Shown: one piece after another, positions 35,571 to 48,302 of the stretch | How positions within the stretch are numbered: position 1 is the stretch's first letter | How the letters are laid out: each line of letters starts with the position of its first letter | DNA from: Laguncularia racemosa | Taxonomy: Eukaryota > Streptophyta > Magnoliopsida > Myrtales > Combretaceae | Reading direction: 5' to 3' | Length of the DNA: 64,000 nt | NCBI GenBank assembly: GCA_037954665.1 | Contig: JBBMOL010000289.1 | Coordinates: forward strand, 310,001-374,000 | Notes under the pieces: generated by a model | Told to the model about the DNA's origin: nothing | Databases searched by the model: none | Seen by the model: only the letters and a program-made list of their open reading frames with translations | Program-made: the position numbers and the translations under genes

Positions 35571-36600
35571 TCATTTTACTAGACCAAATCAAACCGGTCA
35601 CTAAACTTCCTCTCTCCCAAATCATGGCTCTCTCTCACTAAACTAATCGAAGGGTTTCATGTCACATAAGTGTGGATTGGTTGCTTGTGATTCTATACCC
35701 TTAATCTTTTCAATTTTGCAATAATTAATATGTTCCATGGCATTTTAGATTATTGTTTGTTGATACAAACAAATTAAGAAAAGTTTAAGTTACAATTAAA
35801 CATGTACATAAACATTCTCATGGCTTTATCAATAACAAAACTAGGTTCCTAATATAGGAATTTCTCCATTTACTTTATACAAAAAAAATGAATAGACACG
35901 CATGGAATTATGCGTGCTATGCGTATAATATAACATTTTACAATAACAAGAGCCCAACAACTATCGTGTGCACTAGGCCCTTTCACTAATATTTTCTTGT
36001 GTTGTTTAATTTTTGAAAAATAATTAAAAAATAACAAAATTTCATAAAACAAAAATAATAATGTTACATGATTTGGCATTTTTGCATGTTCTTGAATTTT
36101 TACATGACATGAATATTTGTATTTTTTTTGCCAACTTGCGTGGCACATTTGCATGATTTGTGCCATGATCTTATGAATATTTGCATTACACATTTGAATA
36201 GCAATTTGCATGATAGAAACTTCAATTTTAGAAGATCACATGCTCTAGGTTTTTTTTTTTTTTTTTTTTATAATTATGCATCAAATTAAATTGCATGTCT
36301 TAGTGTCTTTGCATGATACTAATATTAAAATTTCCATTTTGGGGTCTTAGCGATTTATATGATAAATTGCATGTCTTAGTGATTTTTATGTTAATATTCT
36401 TGTCTTGGTTATTTTTGTATTAAAATTCATGTTTTAGGGTTTCCTATTGATTTTTTTAAAAAAATATAAATTACATGTTTAAGCATTTTTTTTTCTTTTA
36501 TTCGGTGAGTTCAAAATACATACAATCATAAAGTCTCTTTAGCCCACATCTAGTTTCAGCATATAATCATACTACTATTTATTCTATCTCTAGATAAATT
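35571..36600. other. AT-rich intergenic DNA
   Basis: No gene is supported. Between about 36060 and 36480 short words such as ttgcatgtcttagtg recur, giving a low-complexity look. Confidence 0.45.
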
Positions 36601-38605
36601 GGAACAAAAGTGCCGAATGGAGTACAATTTGTCGACAATTCTTGGTCCTTTCTTGTGGCTTCAAAAATTATTGTTGATGCTCTTCTCCAAAATATTATTG
36701 TCTTCCATCTTTTAGGCTATTCTTTATTAGTTTGTTTGCAATCATTTTTTTTTTCACGGGAACCCTGCAAAATATAATATTATTAAATTTGAAAGTTAAA
36801 TCCTTACAACTATTCAAAAGATATGGTTCCCATTCTTTTCCTTCTCCTTCATCTTTTAACAATTCAATAGCTAGAAACAAATCCATCTTTATCATCACAT
36901 TTTGTTTTTTCTATAGTTCTTTTGCTAGTCTCATTCCATGTAGGGTTGCCCACATTTTGGTTTCGAGTGGTGAAGAACTTGAAATTTTTTTCCCCAAATC
37001 CTCCCAATACTTTCCCATTTTCATCTTTGCAAATTGCACCTGTTGCTACTTGCTTCCCATCTTCTTCAACCAAACCATTATAGTTCACCTTCACCCAGAC
37101 GCATGTCATGTCAATATTCACTTCTGTTTTTGCTAGGTTGTCTTTTGTTGGTATGCCATTATGAAGACATTGCCAAACTAGCCACTGAATTGCTAGTGTT
37201 GCTCAGAGTTTCCATACCCAACCCTACTCTTCTTTCTCTTCAATTTGCTCTTCTTCCATATACAATAATCGGTATACTATATTACTTTGTACTTCTTCAT
37301 TGGTATCATGCTTCCATATCCACTTCACTTGCGTTCCCCCATCTCCTCCAGTTCCACATTCTCCAGCCTTTTCGCAACTTCTTCATTGATTGGGTATCCA
37401 ATTAGGTCCTCCCTCCCTCCATCTACCAAAAACATCCAATACTTAGGCCATTGTCACTTTAACCATGTTTTTTCTGATTGGCCCCTCCAGCCATTTTCTT
37501 ACTTCCCCCTCCATTGTCCACTTGTCATTCCAGAAGTTTACATTGCTACCATTCTCTCCTCCAACCACTTGTTTGCTTGTTTCACTTTTTTAAAGAATCT
37601 CGATCCTCTCTTCACCTTAAATCCCTCCTCTTCTGCCTTGTACTTCTGTTTGATTAGCTTGTTCTATATGAGATTTTTTTTTCTTGACATTCCATGAAAG
37701 TTTCGCAACGTTTGCCTCATTTCCTCTCTTGAGATTAAGTTAATCAAGCCCCCATCCTCCTTCAGTTTCTTTACCTTTTTCTATGATACCTAATGTATCT
37801 TTATTCTCTCTTTTGTCGATCCCCATATGAAGTCCCTGTGTATTCTTTCTAGTTGATTGGTTAGCTTTGTTAGCATCAGTAGCATTTGAGAGTAGTAATT
37901 ACCAATGCTATCTAGGACTGCAGCTACTAGTACTTTTCTTCTTGCCATGCCTAGTAGCTTCACCTTCCAACCAGCTGGTTTTCTTCTTGTTTTTTCCAGA
38001 ATAAACTTGAGGTCTAAATATGTTACTCTTCCCCCTTCCTTTATCGGGACTTCCAAGTATTTCCCCATGCTTTTTTGTGGTTTAATCCCAAGACTTGCAT
38101 AGATATCACCTTTCAGTCCCTCTTCTATCCCTTTCAAAAATACTGTACATGATTTTCCATAATTCACCCTTTGTCTTGACATTACTCCAAATGTGGACAT
38201 GAATTTTTTGCATTATTCTCACATTTTCCTTGCTTGCCTTAGCCATCAATACTATATCATCTACAAAGAATAAGTGAGAGAACTTCATATCCATTCCGCG
38301 TATTTTTATTGGTTTCCAATTTCCTTCTTCTACTAGATTATGGATTCTCTACTTAGCATTTCCATGGTAAGGATGAATAAGTGTGGGGACATGGGATCCC
38401 TTGTCTTATCTCTCTACTTACTTTAAATTCCTGCAGTATTAAACCACTCAGAATAACACTGAAGCTTGCGTCGCCAAACTCTCTCCTACTATGTCTATCC
38501 ACATTCTTAGAAACTTTAAACTTAGCAGAGTATGTCCTATAAAGTCTCACTCAATCTAATCATAGGTCTTTTCTAAGTCAAGTTTTATTCAAATGCAATC
38601 TTATT
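36600..38605 (-). mobile_element. decayed LINE (L1-type) fragment with RNase H domain
   Basis: Read on the minus strand, RT blocks appear in order: KLDLEKTYD (near 38570), the RQGIP-like block (SREIRQGIPCPH, near 38400), then FVDD in SHLFFVDD (near 38262), the position of the catalytic F[AV]DD of LINE RTs. The conserved region after RT follows (FGKYL-like GKYLEVPI, then GWKVKLLGMARR and RIHRDFIWG, 37790-38200). A plant-type RNase H domain (WVKVNYNG, then TGAICKDENGKVLGG) lies at 36864-37121 and its tail near 36700. The first RNase H Asp is Asn (NYNG for NYDG). Many stops and frameshifts are present. Its 5' part is missing, as is usual for LINE copies. Confidence 0.85.
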
Positions 38606-39934
38606 ATAATTGGATGTTTATATGTTTTATGATTATGATTGCATGTTTCTTTTGAAAAAATTGCATGTTTGTATGTTCTCCATTCATTTTATATCATAAA
38701 TAAATAGACATGTAGGTAATTATGTGTGTTACGTATATATTGTAACATTTTGCCGTAAGAAGCGCCCTTGATCTAAAAATAGAAGGATTTTTTTTTTTAG
38801 ATAATAATTTCAGATTTAAGTTAGAATTATACCATTTGCATCTAAACTTCTCCTTTTTCTACCGCAAGACTAAACGTTAAAGAAAAAAAAAAAAGAATTC
38901 TGCAGTATTTCTAAAAAGTAAGCTGACATGCACAATAAAAGATATCGATTGCTTATCATACCGATATACAAATGCTGATGACGAAATCTTATTCATTTTA
39001 TGAATTATGAAAAATATATCATTATTAGTATAGTGCATAATATTATATAATTTATTATGATGTATAAATTTTCATATAGTTTCATTGTATGTATTACTAT
39101 ACATGCTACTAGATAATAATTTAATAAAGTATTGCCCTTATTTTTTATTTAATTATTATATCTTAGTTTCTAATAACCTGCTTTTTTTTTTTTTGCCAAA
39201 TTCTAATGACTTACAATAGATTGCCAATGTGCAGTTCAATATGTAATATCGTAGGATACATAATAAATATGCAAAAAAGGTATGCTAAAAATGATTTTTT
39301 TTTTTGGTGATATTAAGCCAATGGTATGTTGATTTACATGCTTTGACATATTTAATACTCTGGCCCATTAATAGGAATGACTATAACCAAACAAAGATCT
39401 TATATTTATATATATATATCTATTTATTTCTATTAATTAGAAAAAAATAAAGATATTATTATTTTACTCTACTATATAAATTAATATAATGTTTATGATA
39501 AATCTATAAGGTTTCAATTTTTCAATAAATGATTAACTTTTACAAAGAATGATAACATAATAAAGTAGGAAAGCAAGTGGAAATAGATCCTCTTAACTTA
39601 CTCTCTCTCTCTTTTTTTTTTCTTTTTTTTTTAAGTTTCCTAAAGTTACAAATCAATAGTTAGGATTTTCATATCATTTTTAAAATACCTTGTAACATCA
39701 CCATGATGTCATTATTTTTCTTGTAATCTTAGCATTTCAAGGAGATAACTTTAAGGAACTTTAAAAAAAAATAACTTTATAGGTTCCAAATCCAAAGCAA
39801 GCTGCAAAAAGATAAGAAAAAGGAAACTAAAAAATTTTGGTTACATATGTAGCATATTGCGAGTAAAAACGATTAGATGAAATAGATGGCTCAAATTAAA
39901 TTATATATATATGGGTTTTTGAGTGATCATATAG
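38606..39934. other. AT-rich intergenic DNA
   Basis: No gene is supported. It contains a short TA microsatellite near 39410 and a CT/T run near 39600. Confidence 0.5.
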
Positions 39935-40494
39935 TAAGAGTGGGTACGGTTTGTTTATTTATTTTTTTGTTTATAAATTGAACCTAATCATAAGTTTGGT
40001 TCATAATTTTTTCAAATCTAAAAAAGAATTGGTTTAGTCTAATTTGGTTTATGGTTTGAACTATTTTTATATGTGTTATTAATTTTTTTTATATATAAGT
40101 CAATAAGTTATGAAAAATTATACTTGATTTAATTTTTTTTAATTTATTATCATTTTTTTATATCATCAACCATTTTTAATACCTTTTTAATATATTTAAA
40201 GAAGTTTCATTATTTCTTTCAAGATAATTATAGTTTTTATAGTAGTTAATAAACAAAAATACAAAATAAAAAAATAGATTACTTGATGAAAACCAAATAA
40301 AAGGAAGAATTGAGTATGGAGTTTTCTTTTTTAGTTATATATTTTTTAGATTTTCACTACCATTTTCTTTTTCTTTACTTCTTACAATTTGTTTTAGTTT
40401 ATAATTTTTTTGAACCTAAAAAGACAATTTGAACCTAATATACAGTTGAATCCAGTTTGATTTGTGATTTGGTTGGTTTTTTTGCCCATCCTTA
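39935..40494. mobile_element. putative non-autonomous hAT-like element B (560 bp)
   Basis: The left end TAAGAGTGGGTA pairs with the inverted right end TAAGGATGGGCA. Flanking 8-mers tcatatag (39927-39934) and ccatataa (40495-40502) agree at 6 of 8 bases, fitting a decayed 8-bp duplication. The interior has 'aaccgaacc'-like runs (ggtttgtttatt, tggtttagtctaatttggttta). The ends resemble those of element A (TAGAGATGAGCAAAA), so both may be one family. Confidence 0.55.
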
Positions 40495-41075
40495 CCATAT
40501 AACATAATTTCCCATGTATACCACTCCATATATATGATGCAATGCAAATATATTTGTTTTATTTATTTATTTTCTTTTATTTTCAAATTTTGTATTTGCT
40601 AAGAATAAGATAAGATATCAAAAAAATAAAAAAAAAAATACCCTTCTCATAAAATTAAATATTTAAAATGTTGAATTTTTATTTTTCTACTTTTTACTTT
40701 ATTTATTTTAAAAAAATATTAATTAAAATCACTTTTTCCAGTTAAAATTTATTTTTTAATTTTACAACTTCCAATTTATATGGATTAATCTTTACCTTCA
40801 GAAAAAAAATTATATATGGAATGGATGTAGATTAGAAACAAAACAAAAGGGTAGGTGTTAAGACTACACATCCATATTAATGAGAAATCCATTTTATGAA
40901 GTATTTTTACTTTCCTTTTCTTTCAATATAGAAGAATCTATTTCTGGCCAAAAAACAGTGAAGTATTGCTCTCCCGATTCCATATTATTGCAATTTAGGC
41001 AAGGAAAAAGAAAAAAAGAACTGATTTTACAATTCCTTTCCTGAGGGAGGTCATCGTTTGCTTGCTTGCTTAACA
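40495..41075. other. AT-rich intergenic DNA
   Basis: Nothing is recognised up to the start of the ribonucleotide reductase remnant. Confidence 0.45.
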
Positions 41076-44000
41076 ATGTACAGTGTCAAGAGAGATGGAT
41101 ATGGAGATCCATTTCTATTCACTTTATTCTCGTACGAGGAGGAGGCCGGCAAATTATGCCATCACCCGAATGACAGCACTGTGAGTCGCTCTTGATGCAT
41201 GTCTTATACTGTTAATGATATTATGTGTGTCTTATGCAGTGTGCTATACACACCGCAGTGTCGGATATGCATGAACATTGTCGATGAGGAAACGGGGCTA
41301 AATGCTCCTTTAGTCGCTGATGATGTTTATGATGTAATCATGAAGGTAAGTAGTTTCTATCTTGTAGACTGCCTGAGAATTCATCTAATTATCTCCAACT
41401 CACTTCATTCATCAGTACAATATGCCACATGCATACCACTTTGGGGATTTGCTTTGACTCCATGAAGACTGCTGATCGTCTGGATAGGGAAATTATCCAT
41501 GAGCGAGACTTGGATTATGACTACTATGGCTCCAAAATCCTAGAAAACTACCTTTTGACGAACGATGAAATTTATGAGAGGCCTCAGCACATGTTTATGA
41601 GGGTCGCTATAGGAATTCATTAAGGATGATGTTGAATCAGCAGTGGAAACTTGTCATATGATGTCACAGCATTGGTTTATTCATTCTTCTCCCACTCTCT
41701 TCAATTCCGGGACACCATGGCCTCAGGCATCTATATATATATATATATGGATTTTTTAACTTCTTAAATTCACCTATAGAAAGCAAAGCCTAATCACATG
41801 AGTTTGTATCCGTTTATGTTGGAAAGTTGAGCAGCTGCTTCCATCTTTGCATGAAAGAAGATAGTAATGGAAGGATGCTTAATACTTCAAACAAATGCAA
41901 ATCTATTGGTGGAGTCGAACATTCTGCTGAGGACAGTCGATCTAGTGTTATAAAGGAGGCATCTAAATGTTAAGGGTGTTTAATGATACTTCGCATAATG
42001 TCGATCAAGATAAGGGACGGAGGAAAGGAGGTTTTGCAACAAGAGATGTAAAATGTTGTGTGTATTGGTTTGTTCCTCCCCACCAACTAATACTAAGCCT
42101 CTTGCTTCGTAGGTGCATTTGCTGTCTACATGGAGCCATGGCATGTTGGTATTTTCAAACTGCAGACAAAAGAAATGGTGGTTATGCTCCTTTTCTTCCT
42201 ATATTTGTATCATTCAGCGACTAATTCCAGCATGACCTACCGATTCTTATGAATGAGTAGAGCATTAAGGCATTCTCTTTGGGACTATAATTGTCTTTTT
42301 TTCTTTTTTTATACTAAAGATTGATTTAATTTTGCAAAAGAAGCGTTGCGCTCTAGACTTATATTGTGGTCTTTGGATACCAGATTTCTTTATGCAAAGA
42401 GTCAAAGTGATGGAGAATGGTCATTGTTTCGTTCAGCCGCGGCTCCAGGCTTGGTAGATTGTTGGGGAGAAGAATTTGAGAAGTTATATCTTAGATATGA
42501 ACAAGAGGTAAAAGAACTAAATAATGCTCTCGCTAGTTTTTCATTTAGTGTTAAGTATTGGCTTGAGGTGATGTTGGTAGTCTTTAGGGTAGAGCAAGCA
42601 AGGTTGTTCGGGCACGGGATCTTTGGTCCTCCATATTGAAGTCCCAGATAGAGAACAGGCTTCGTCTTGGGATCGCCTCATGTTGAATCCCGACAATCCA
42701 TCGTCTAGGATACTTGCATGCGCAAGAGCAATATGCAAAATTTAAGAACCATCAGCCTTCAAATTTGTATGCACAGACAGCAGAGGATGCGGGTCTAACC
42801 GAAGTTGACCTAAATGCGTTCGCGAAAAGGTTGAGTATTTTGATAGTTACGATGTGCTATTGTTGTTGATGCTTTTTTACTCTTCAGTATGAGTTTGCGG
42901 CATTACTTGTAGGTTATTCCTTTTGAATCTCATCCATCCAAACTCGGAAGCAATGGCTCAGAGAATCGGTTCTTTGATTTTGACAAACTTGCCAAGGTTT
43001 ATATCTTATCCATAAATTTTGGAATTTGTATAGTGATTTGATTATTTCTGCATCCTACTCTTTTGCTAGTATTCCAGATTGCACACCTGATTGGTATCGT
43101 TTTCTCTTAATATTTTCGAAAAGGTAACTTCAGTTGTTACTTCAAATCTCAACAAGATAATTAATGTTAGTGACTATCCTCATGAGAATGCGAGAAAATC
43201 AAACCTTCGACACAGACCACTTGGTATTAGCGTTCAAGGACTTGCCGATACATTCATTTTGCTTGGCATGGCATACGATTCACCGGAGGTACATGTGCTT
43301 TCTCATGTTCCTTTATCTCTTTAGCTTCATTTTAACATTTTTTTTTTATATTTTATTTTTAATACTGTGAATAACGGCTCAGCAGCTGAGCAAGGACATT
43401 TTTGAAACGATATACTACCACGCCCTTAAAGCTTCTTCAGAGTTAGCTGCTATTGAGGGGCCCTATGAGACATACAATGGATGTCCAATAAGTAAGATAA
43501 ATATGAATAAAATACGAAAAACAATTTTGTATATAAGATCTTGATAGATCTAGATACATACGTTATGACATGTAAACAACATAAAATAGGCCATGTCTCG
43601 AGTCGACTGTTTCTAGGACTTTATATGCCTGTTTGACTCATGAAGTTTCCATTGAAATGTTCATTTTGTTTGCAATGAAATAGGGAATTCTTCAACCAGA
43701 CATGCGGGGCATCACCCCATCGAACTGATGCGATTGGATGGCTCTCAGGAAGATGATATCAAAGAATGATATAAGAAATTCACTTCGCATAGCTCCTAGA
43801 TCCGATGCTTCAACTAGTCATATCCTTGGCTACAATAAGTGCTTTGAGCCATATACATCCAACATCTATCTTCATAAATTTGTGAGGTTTGTTCTGTATT
43901 CCAATTTATTTCATATATGGCAATATATACTTTTGTGAGATGTGGTTAGATATACTAATTGAAGGTAGAGTAACTTTTTAACTTTGTCTAGTTTTTATAA

Positions 44001-44526
44001 GAGTTCACCTTAAAATCTTTAACAAAAAATGAAGTTTTTTTTTCTTTCTCTTTTTTTCTTAGTAATGGATTCACAACTACCCTCACTCTAATACCACCTT
44101 AATGTAAATCATAACCGGTTTGCTAATGTTTTCAATTTTAGCTGTTTATGTTTTGTCATGAATAAGCATCTTTAATATAACTTAACGAAAATGGGCCTTT
44201 GGAATTTGATACTTTTTGAGAATATTATATATGAAAATGGTTCGGTTCAAAACATCTCCAAAATCCGAGATGAATTGAAAAGTATATATAAGTAAGTATT
44301 TTTATTAAATTTAGCTTTCATATTCTCTTATTTCTTGATTCTACTATTTTTTATTCTATTCTTTTTCCTCTTTTTTAGGATATCATGGGAGATCAACCAG
44401 CCGACCTTGGTTGATATTGCTGTTGATAGAGGATGTTATATAGACTAAAGTCAAGGCTTGGATTCATGCATGGAACGGGCCAATTTTGAAAAACCTTCCT
44501 CTCTATATTTTTATGCATGGTCTAAG
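41076..44526 (+). pseudogene. ribonucleotide reductase large subunit pseudogene, introns retained
   Basis: The working enzyme is R1 of class I ribonucleotide reductase, which makes dNTPs. Remnants in the correct order: MYSVKRDG start (41076); ETGLNAPLVADDVYDVIMK (about 41287); LDREIIHERDLDYDYYG and ERPQHMFMRVAIGIH (about 41478-41620), then a one-base shift; MMSQHWF; MLRVFNDT (41967); VYMEPWH; LWIPDFFM; WGEEFEKLY (about 42463); SNLRHRP and VQGLADTFILLGMA (about 43199-43275); FETIYYHALKASSEL; CFEPYTSNIY; DIAVDRGCYID (about 44416); LYFYAWSK (44526). Splice-like borders survive (for example gtaagtag at 41346), so this is a duplicated gene, not a processed copy. Several stops and shifts are present. 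In the segment matching the CNLASIAL active-site region the Cys seems replaced. It cannot encode a working R1. Confidence 0.88.
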
Positions 44527-46677
44527 GTACTAATTTGGCTATATAACAAATTTACTAAATTTTCAAGGATATCATGCATATCTTTCAAAAGTACTAGTGA
44601 GTTACTCGTCTAGGTCATTTATGAGAAATAGGATTTTGAAAAAGGTTATCGCTTCCGATTATACTTGAGATGCTTGTTAAGAAATTCTTCACGCATGTTA
44701 ACATTAATTAGACACTCGATGCTCCTAAGATACGAATTAATATTTTCCTATAAAAAAAAAGCCGCTTGTTGCTATTTTAAATGATAACTTAGTGAGTTTA
44801 AGTGGCTTATCTTCTTGAACTAAATTTAAAGACCCAAACTTAGAACTCACTTAAATTGCCAAATCAAATAAATAATCTCAGCTTTAATTGAATTTTACCC
44901 CTTAATATATTGTGCTATGCTTTTTTTTTTTTTTTTCCCCAATATGGTATAGGAGAGAAAAAACGAAATCCCAAAAAAAGGTGTTGAGTCTTTAAAAATG
45001 TGTATATTTTCATTTTCTCCACAAACACATTCCCATTTAAAGTCCCCCCAAAAAGAAAAGGCAAGATTGGATTATTGATTTATTAAATAAAGCTTTTGGT
45101 AATTGTAAAAGTTACGTCTACGTAATATGCCTAATGAATATTTACCAATTTATACTGTTGATTGTCCCAAGGCTTAGAAACAGGGATGATTTACATGCCC
45201 CCAGATCGCGATTGTAAAGACCTTCTGGATTTCCTCTGGGCCTTAAATGATGATGAACACTAAAATGGCGAAGGTTACATGCTGTTGAATGAGGAGAATG
45301 CACGGTTTTGCAAGTTTTACAATTCAATGATTATAGAAGAAATCCACATATCTCCTTCCAATCCAAAATTCAATGATCTGCTTTACCACTTACTTCTCTT
45401 GCTGATAACATTCCTTTTTCTTTTTCTTTTTTCTTTTTTTAATTTTTAATAGAAAGATGACATTATTTCCCAAACACAAGAAGTTATCCTTTTGGAGGAC
45501 AAACATTAACATGGCTATTACTTTTACATACTTATCTTTCATGAGCATAGCAAAGATCCATGAAAATCGCAAAAAATTATGTCATACTTGTCGATTTGAA
45601 ATCTGGATTCTTTTACTTCACTTGTATTTACTTCTTTGTTTGATCTTGTGAAATCCTGAAATTTGACCTGTTTGTTTAAGAAGACTATTTCTGATATTGA
45701 TGTAACCTAAAATTGCACAATTAGAACTTTAACGGAGCAAAAACAAGAAAAATATGTTTAACGAAAGCTTTTTATGATGAACGTTGAAACCAAAGTTCCA
45801 GAAACATGAAACAAGAAAGAAAGTTCTAACAATAGAGACCGGGAGGAGACAATGACTAACAACAAAGTTTGAGAACAACGGGGGAATAAGACTTCCACGT
45901 TTCTTAGCAAAGAAGCTTAGGATAGCTATTGCCACCCATAGGGTTATCCAGTACGTAATTTATAAACCCTAAAACTCCTAACTGAAGTATTCCATAAACT
46001 ATAATCCAGAATTAAATAATAGTAATAATAACACCAAATGAACATATGCTTTTATGAGATATTCTAAGTTAATGATATCCCAAAAATAAATTATTTAAAA
46101 ATTTCTGTGTTTTATTGAAATTCTAAAATTCTCATGACAAAACACATCCCTAGACAATTTGACCTATACTAAAATAAATTTTGACAGGACATATTTGTAC
46201 CATAACACTCCTTCATAAAAGTATACTATATATCAATTTCAAATATACATAATAATATAAATATGTATATAGAAGCTCCTTCAATAAATGTGCCTAAATC
46301 AAAATAATGGATACCAAATAAACCTTATCCGACTCTTATACCAATTTTAAGAAATCAATAATCTTTTGCAAATTTTCATGCAAATAAGCAATTGAAAGAA
46401 GCACTATTTTATTGATACCACATTGTCGCCTACCCAAAAAAAAGGGAATTATATAATTATACGTATAGTTACATATGATTGGGAATGACAAGTATGTTAT
46501 ATATATAGACGTGCATATAATGAATATGTTATATATATATACTTATTAATTTATGTTATTATCCAAACTACATGTATATGTTCTTTAAAATTGCTTATTG
46601 GATTTATATATAGGTATAGAAATATTTGAACACCACTTGTAATTTTTATTATCAAACTTCACCTCAAGTTGATCTAG
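44527..46677. other. AT-rich intergenic DNA
   Basis: No gene is supported. A short GC-richer patch at about 45170-45300 has an open reading stretch that I cannot place. Confidence 0.4.
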
Positions 46678-47075
46678 TAAACTAATTAACCTCGTAATCA
46701 CAACTACAACTTTTCAAAAATGATTATAGCCATAAGGAAAATAAAATTTGATTACTCTACAAGTTTAGTACTAAATCAGAAATACAATTGAAATGAAAAC
46801 TTGATTGCTTTGAGTGCTTTTGTTTTTGTGATCCATCTTTATGTCTTGTCTTCATCGAATTGCTAAAATATATAATTATTTGTCTAAGAATCCATTTAAG
46901 ATAATTGAATCAATCTTTTTGAACCTTATGTCATTAATTAGCTTGATAACATGGTCTAATATTAAGCTCATTATTGAATAGGAAATATTTATCTATAGTA
47001 ATCATCCTACAATAATCTTATGTTCTTACTTCTTATATCCTTATAGCAATAATTATTTCTCTTTGCCACTACTCC
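46678..47075. repeat. duplicated segment, copy 1 (uninterrupted)
   Basis: It aligns along its length with 48303-48363 plus 49618-49950. Examples are aatgattatagccataagg against aatgattacagccataagg, and gaataggaaatatttatct in both. It shows the site that is occupied by an insertion in copy 2. Confidence 0.85.
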
Positions 47076-48302
47076 TTAAGTTTCAAATAATTTGCATGCA
47101 ATAAAATGTTGGTGATTTGAATATTTTACCCAAATATATTTAACTAGTGGAGTAGGTCTTGAGTTCAACTTGTTTAACTTATATATCGATAAAATCCCCA
47201 AGATATTTAAGTTTAACTTTACTGGAATGGATCAAATATATTGCCAAAATATATTTAATAATTAGAGGTAGGCCTTGAGTTCAACTTGTCTAACTTTCAA
47301 TATTAAATTTGTTTCACAAAGGCTTTGTAAGATAATTAGGATATAAACATTATTCAAATATAAGGATGGATAGATTTGAATTTCCTTCTCATTTTCCGCA
47401 ATTAGGTAGAGCCCTTGATTATATGAGTGAAGTTCATTTATGGTTAGACCTCACACAAAAGCTGATTGTGTTTTGATGTTTTAATTATGCAAAATGAAGC
47501 AAAATGTTTAATAAAGTTTGGTTTTGCTTTAATGATGTACATTAATGCTTGCCAAATGTCTTTATGGGTTCTCATTAGGCAGCTCTACTGGTAAATTGGA
47601 CTTGTTGAGTTATTTGTGGTGCTTGTTGATCTTGGTGGTGGTTTAGTTTGATTATTGCATAAAAAGAGATGACTAGTGTATTTTCTCATGGGTGTTGCTC
47701 AATGTGCCTTAGACTTTGTGTTTATCTAATGAGAATGTAGTGTTGTATATGTTTTGACATTAGAATAGTTTACTAAAAAAGAAAATCAAAATTATTTTTC
47801 AATGTACATAATCTAAAGTTTCCAGACCATATCAAAATTTGTAATAAACCAAAATGTCAAATCTATGACCATATTGGAATTCAAAATGACTGTCAAATCT
47901 ATAATGTGACAGCATAGTTTAAAAAGATAGATGCTCTTTGACTTGACCTCAAAATAGCAATTGATGGGAGTAGAGAGTAAGGTTGCGAGAAAAGTAGAAT
48001 AGAAAATGACAAAAATCTATGTATAGTTAGAAGTGAAACCTAATTAGCTAAGGTTAGAACCCGAAATTAGGGAAAACCAAAGCCCCATTAGGGTTGATAT
48101 TCCCAAGGACAATTCTTAATGTGACATTTGTACATCACACATATCCTAAGTCCATGCTCTCTGTGTCTATGGTGATAGCATGACTATTCTACTATATCAA
48201 AAGTCAAACATTTGAGAGTTGTAGCAATCTGCCAACACTTGGAGTTGTCACTCACTGCTTTGTATATCTAATTTTTCTTCAAGCTATTTTATAGACCATG
48301 GT
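47076..48302. other. AT-rich spacer with a short internal repeat
   Basis: At about 47121-47300 a block containing ggtcttgagttcaacttgt or ggccttgagttcaacttgt appears twice, about 120 bp apart. No gene is seen. Confidence 0.5.

Noticed and set aside
36732..37697. Plus-strand open stretches of 123-136 codons
   Set aside because: They are antisense to the LINE RNase H and RT-tail regions.
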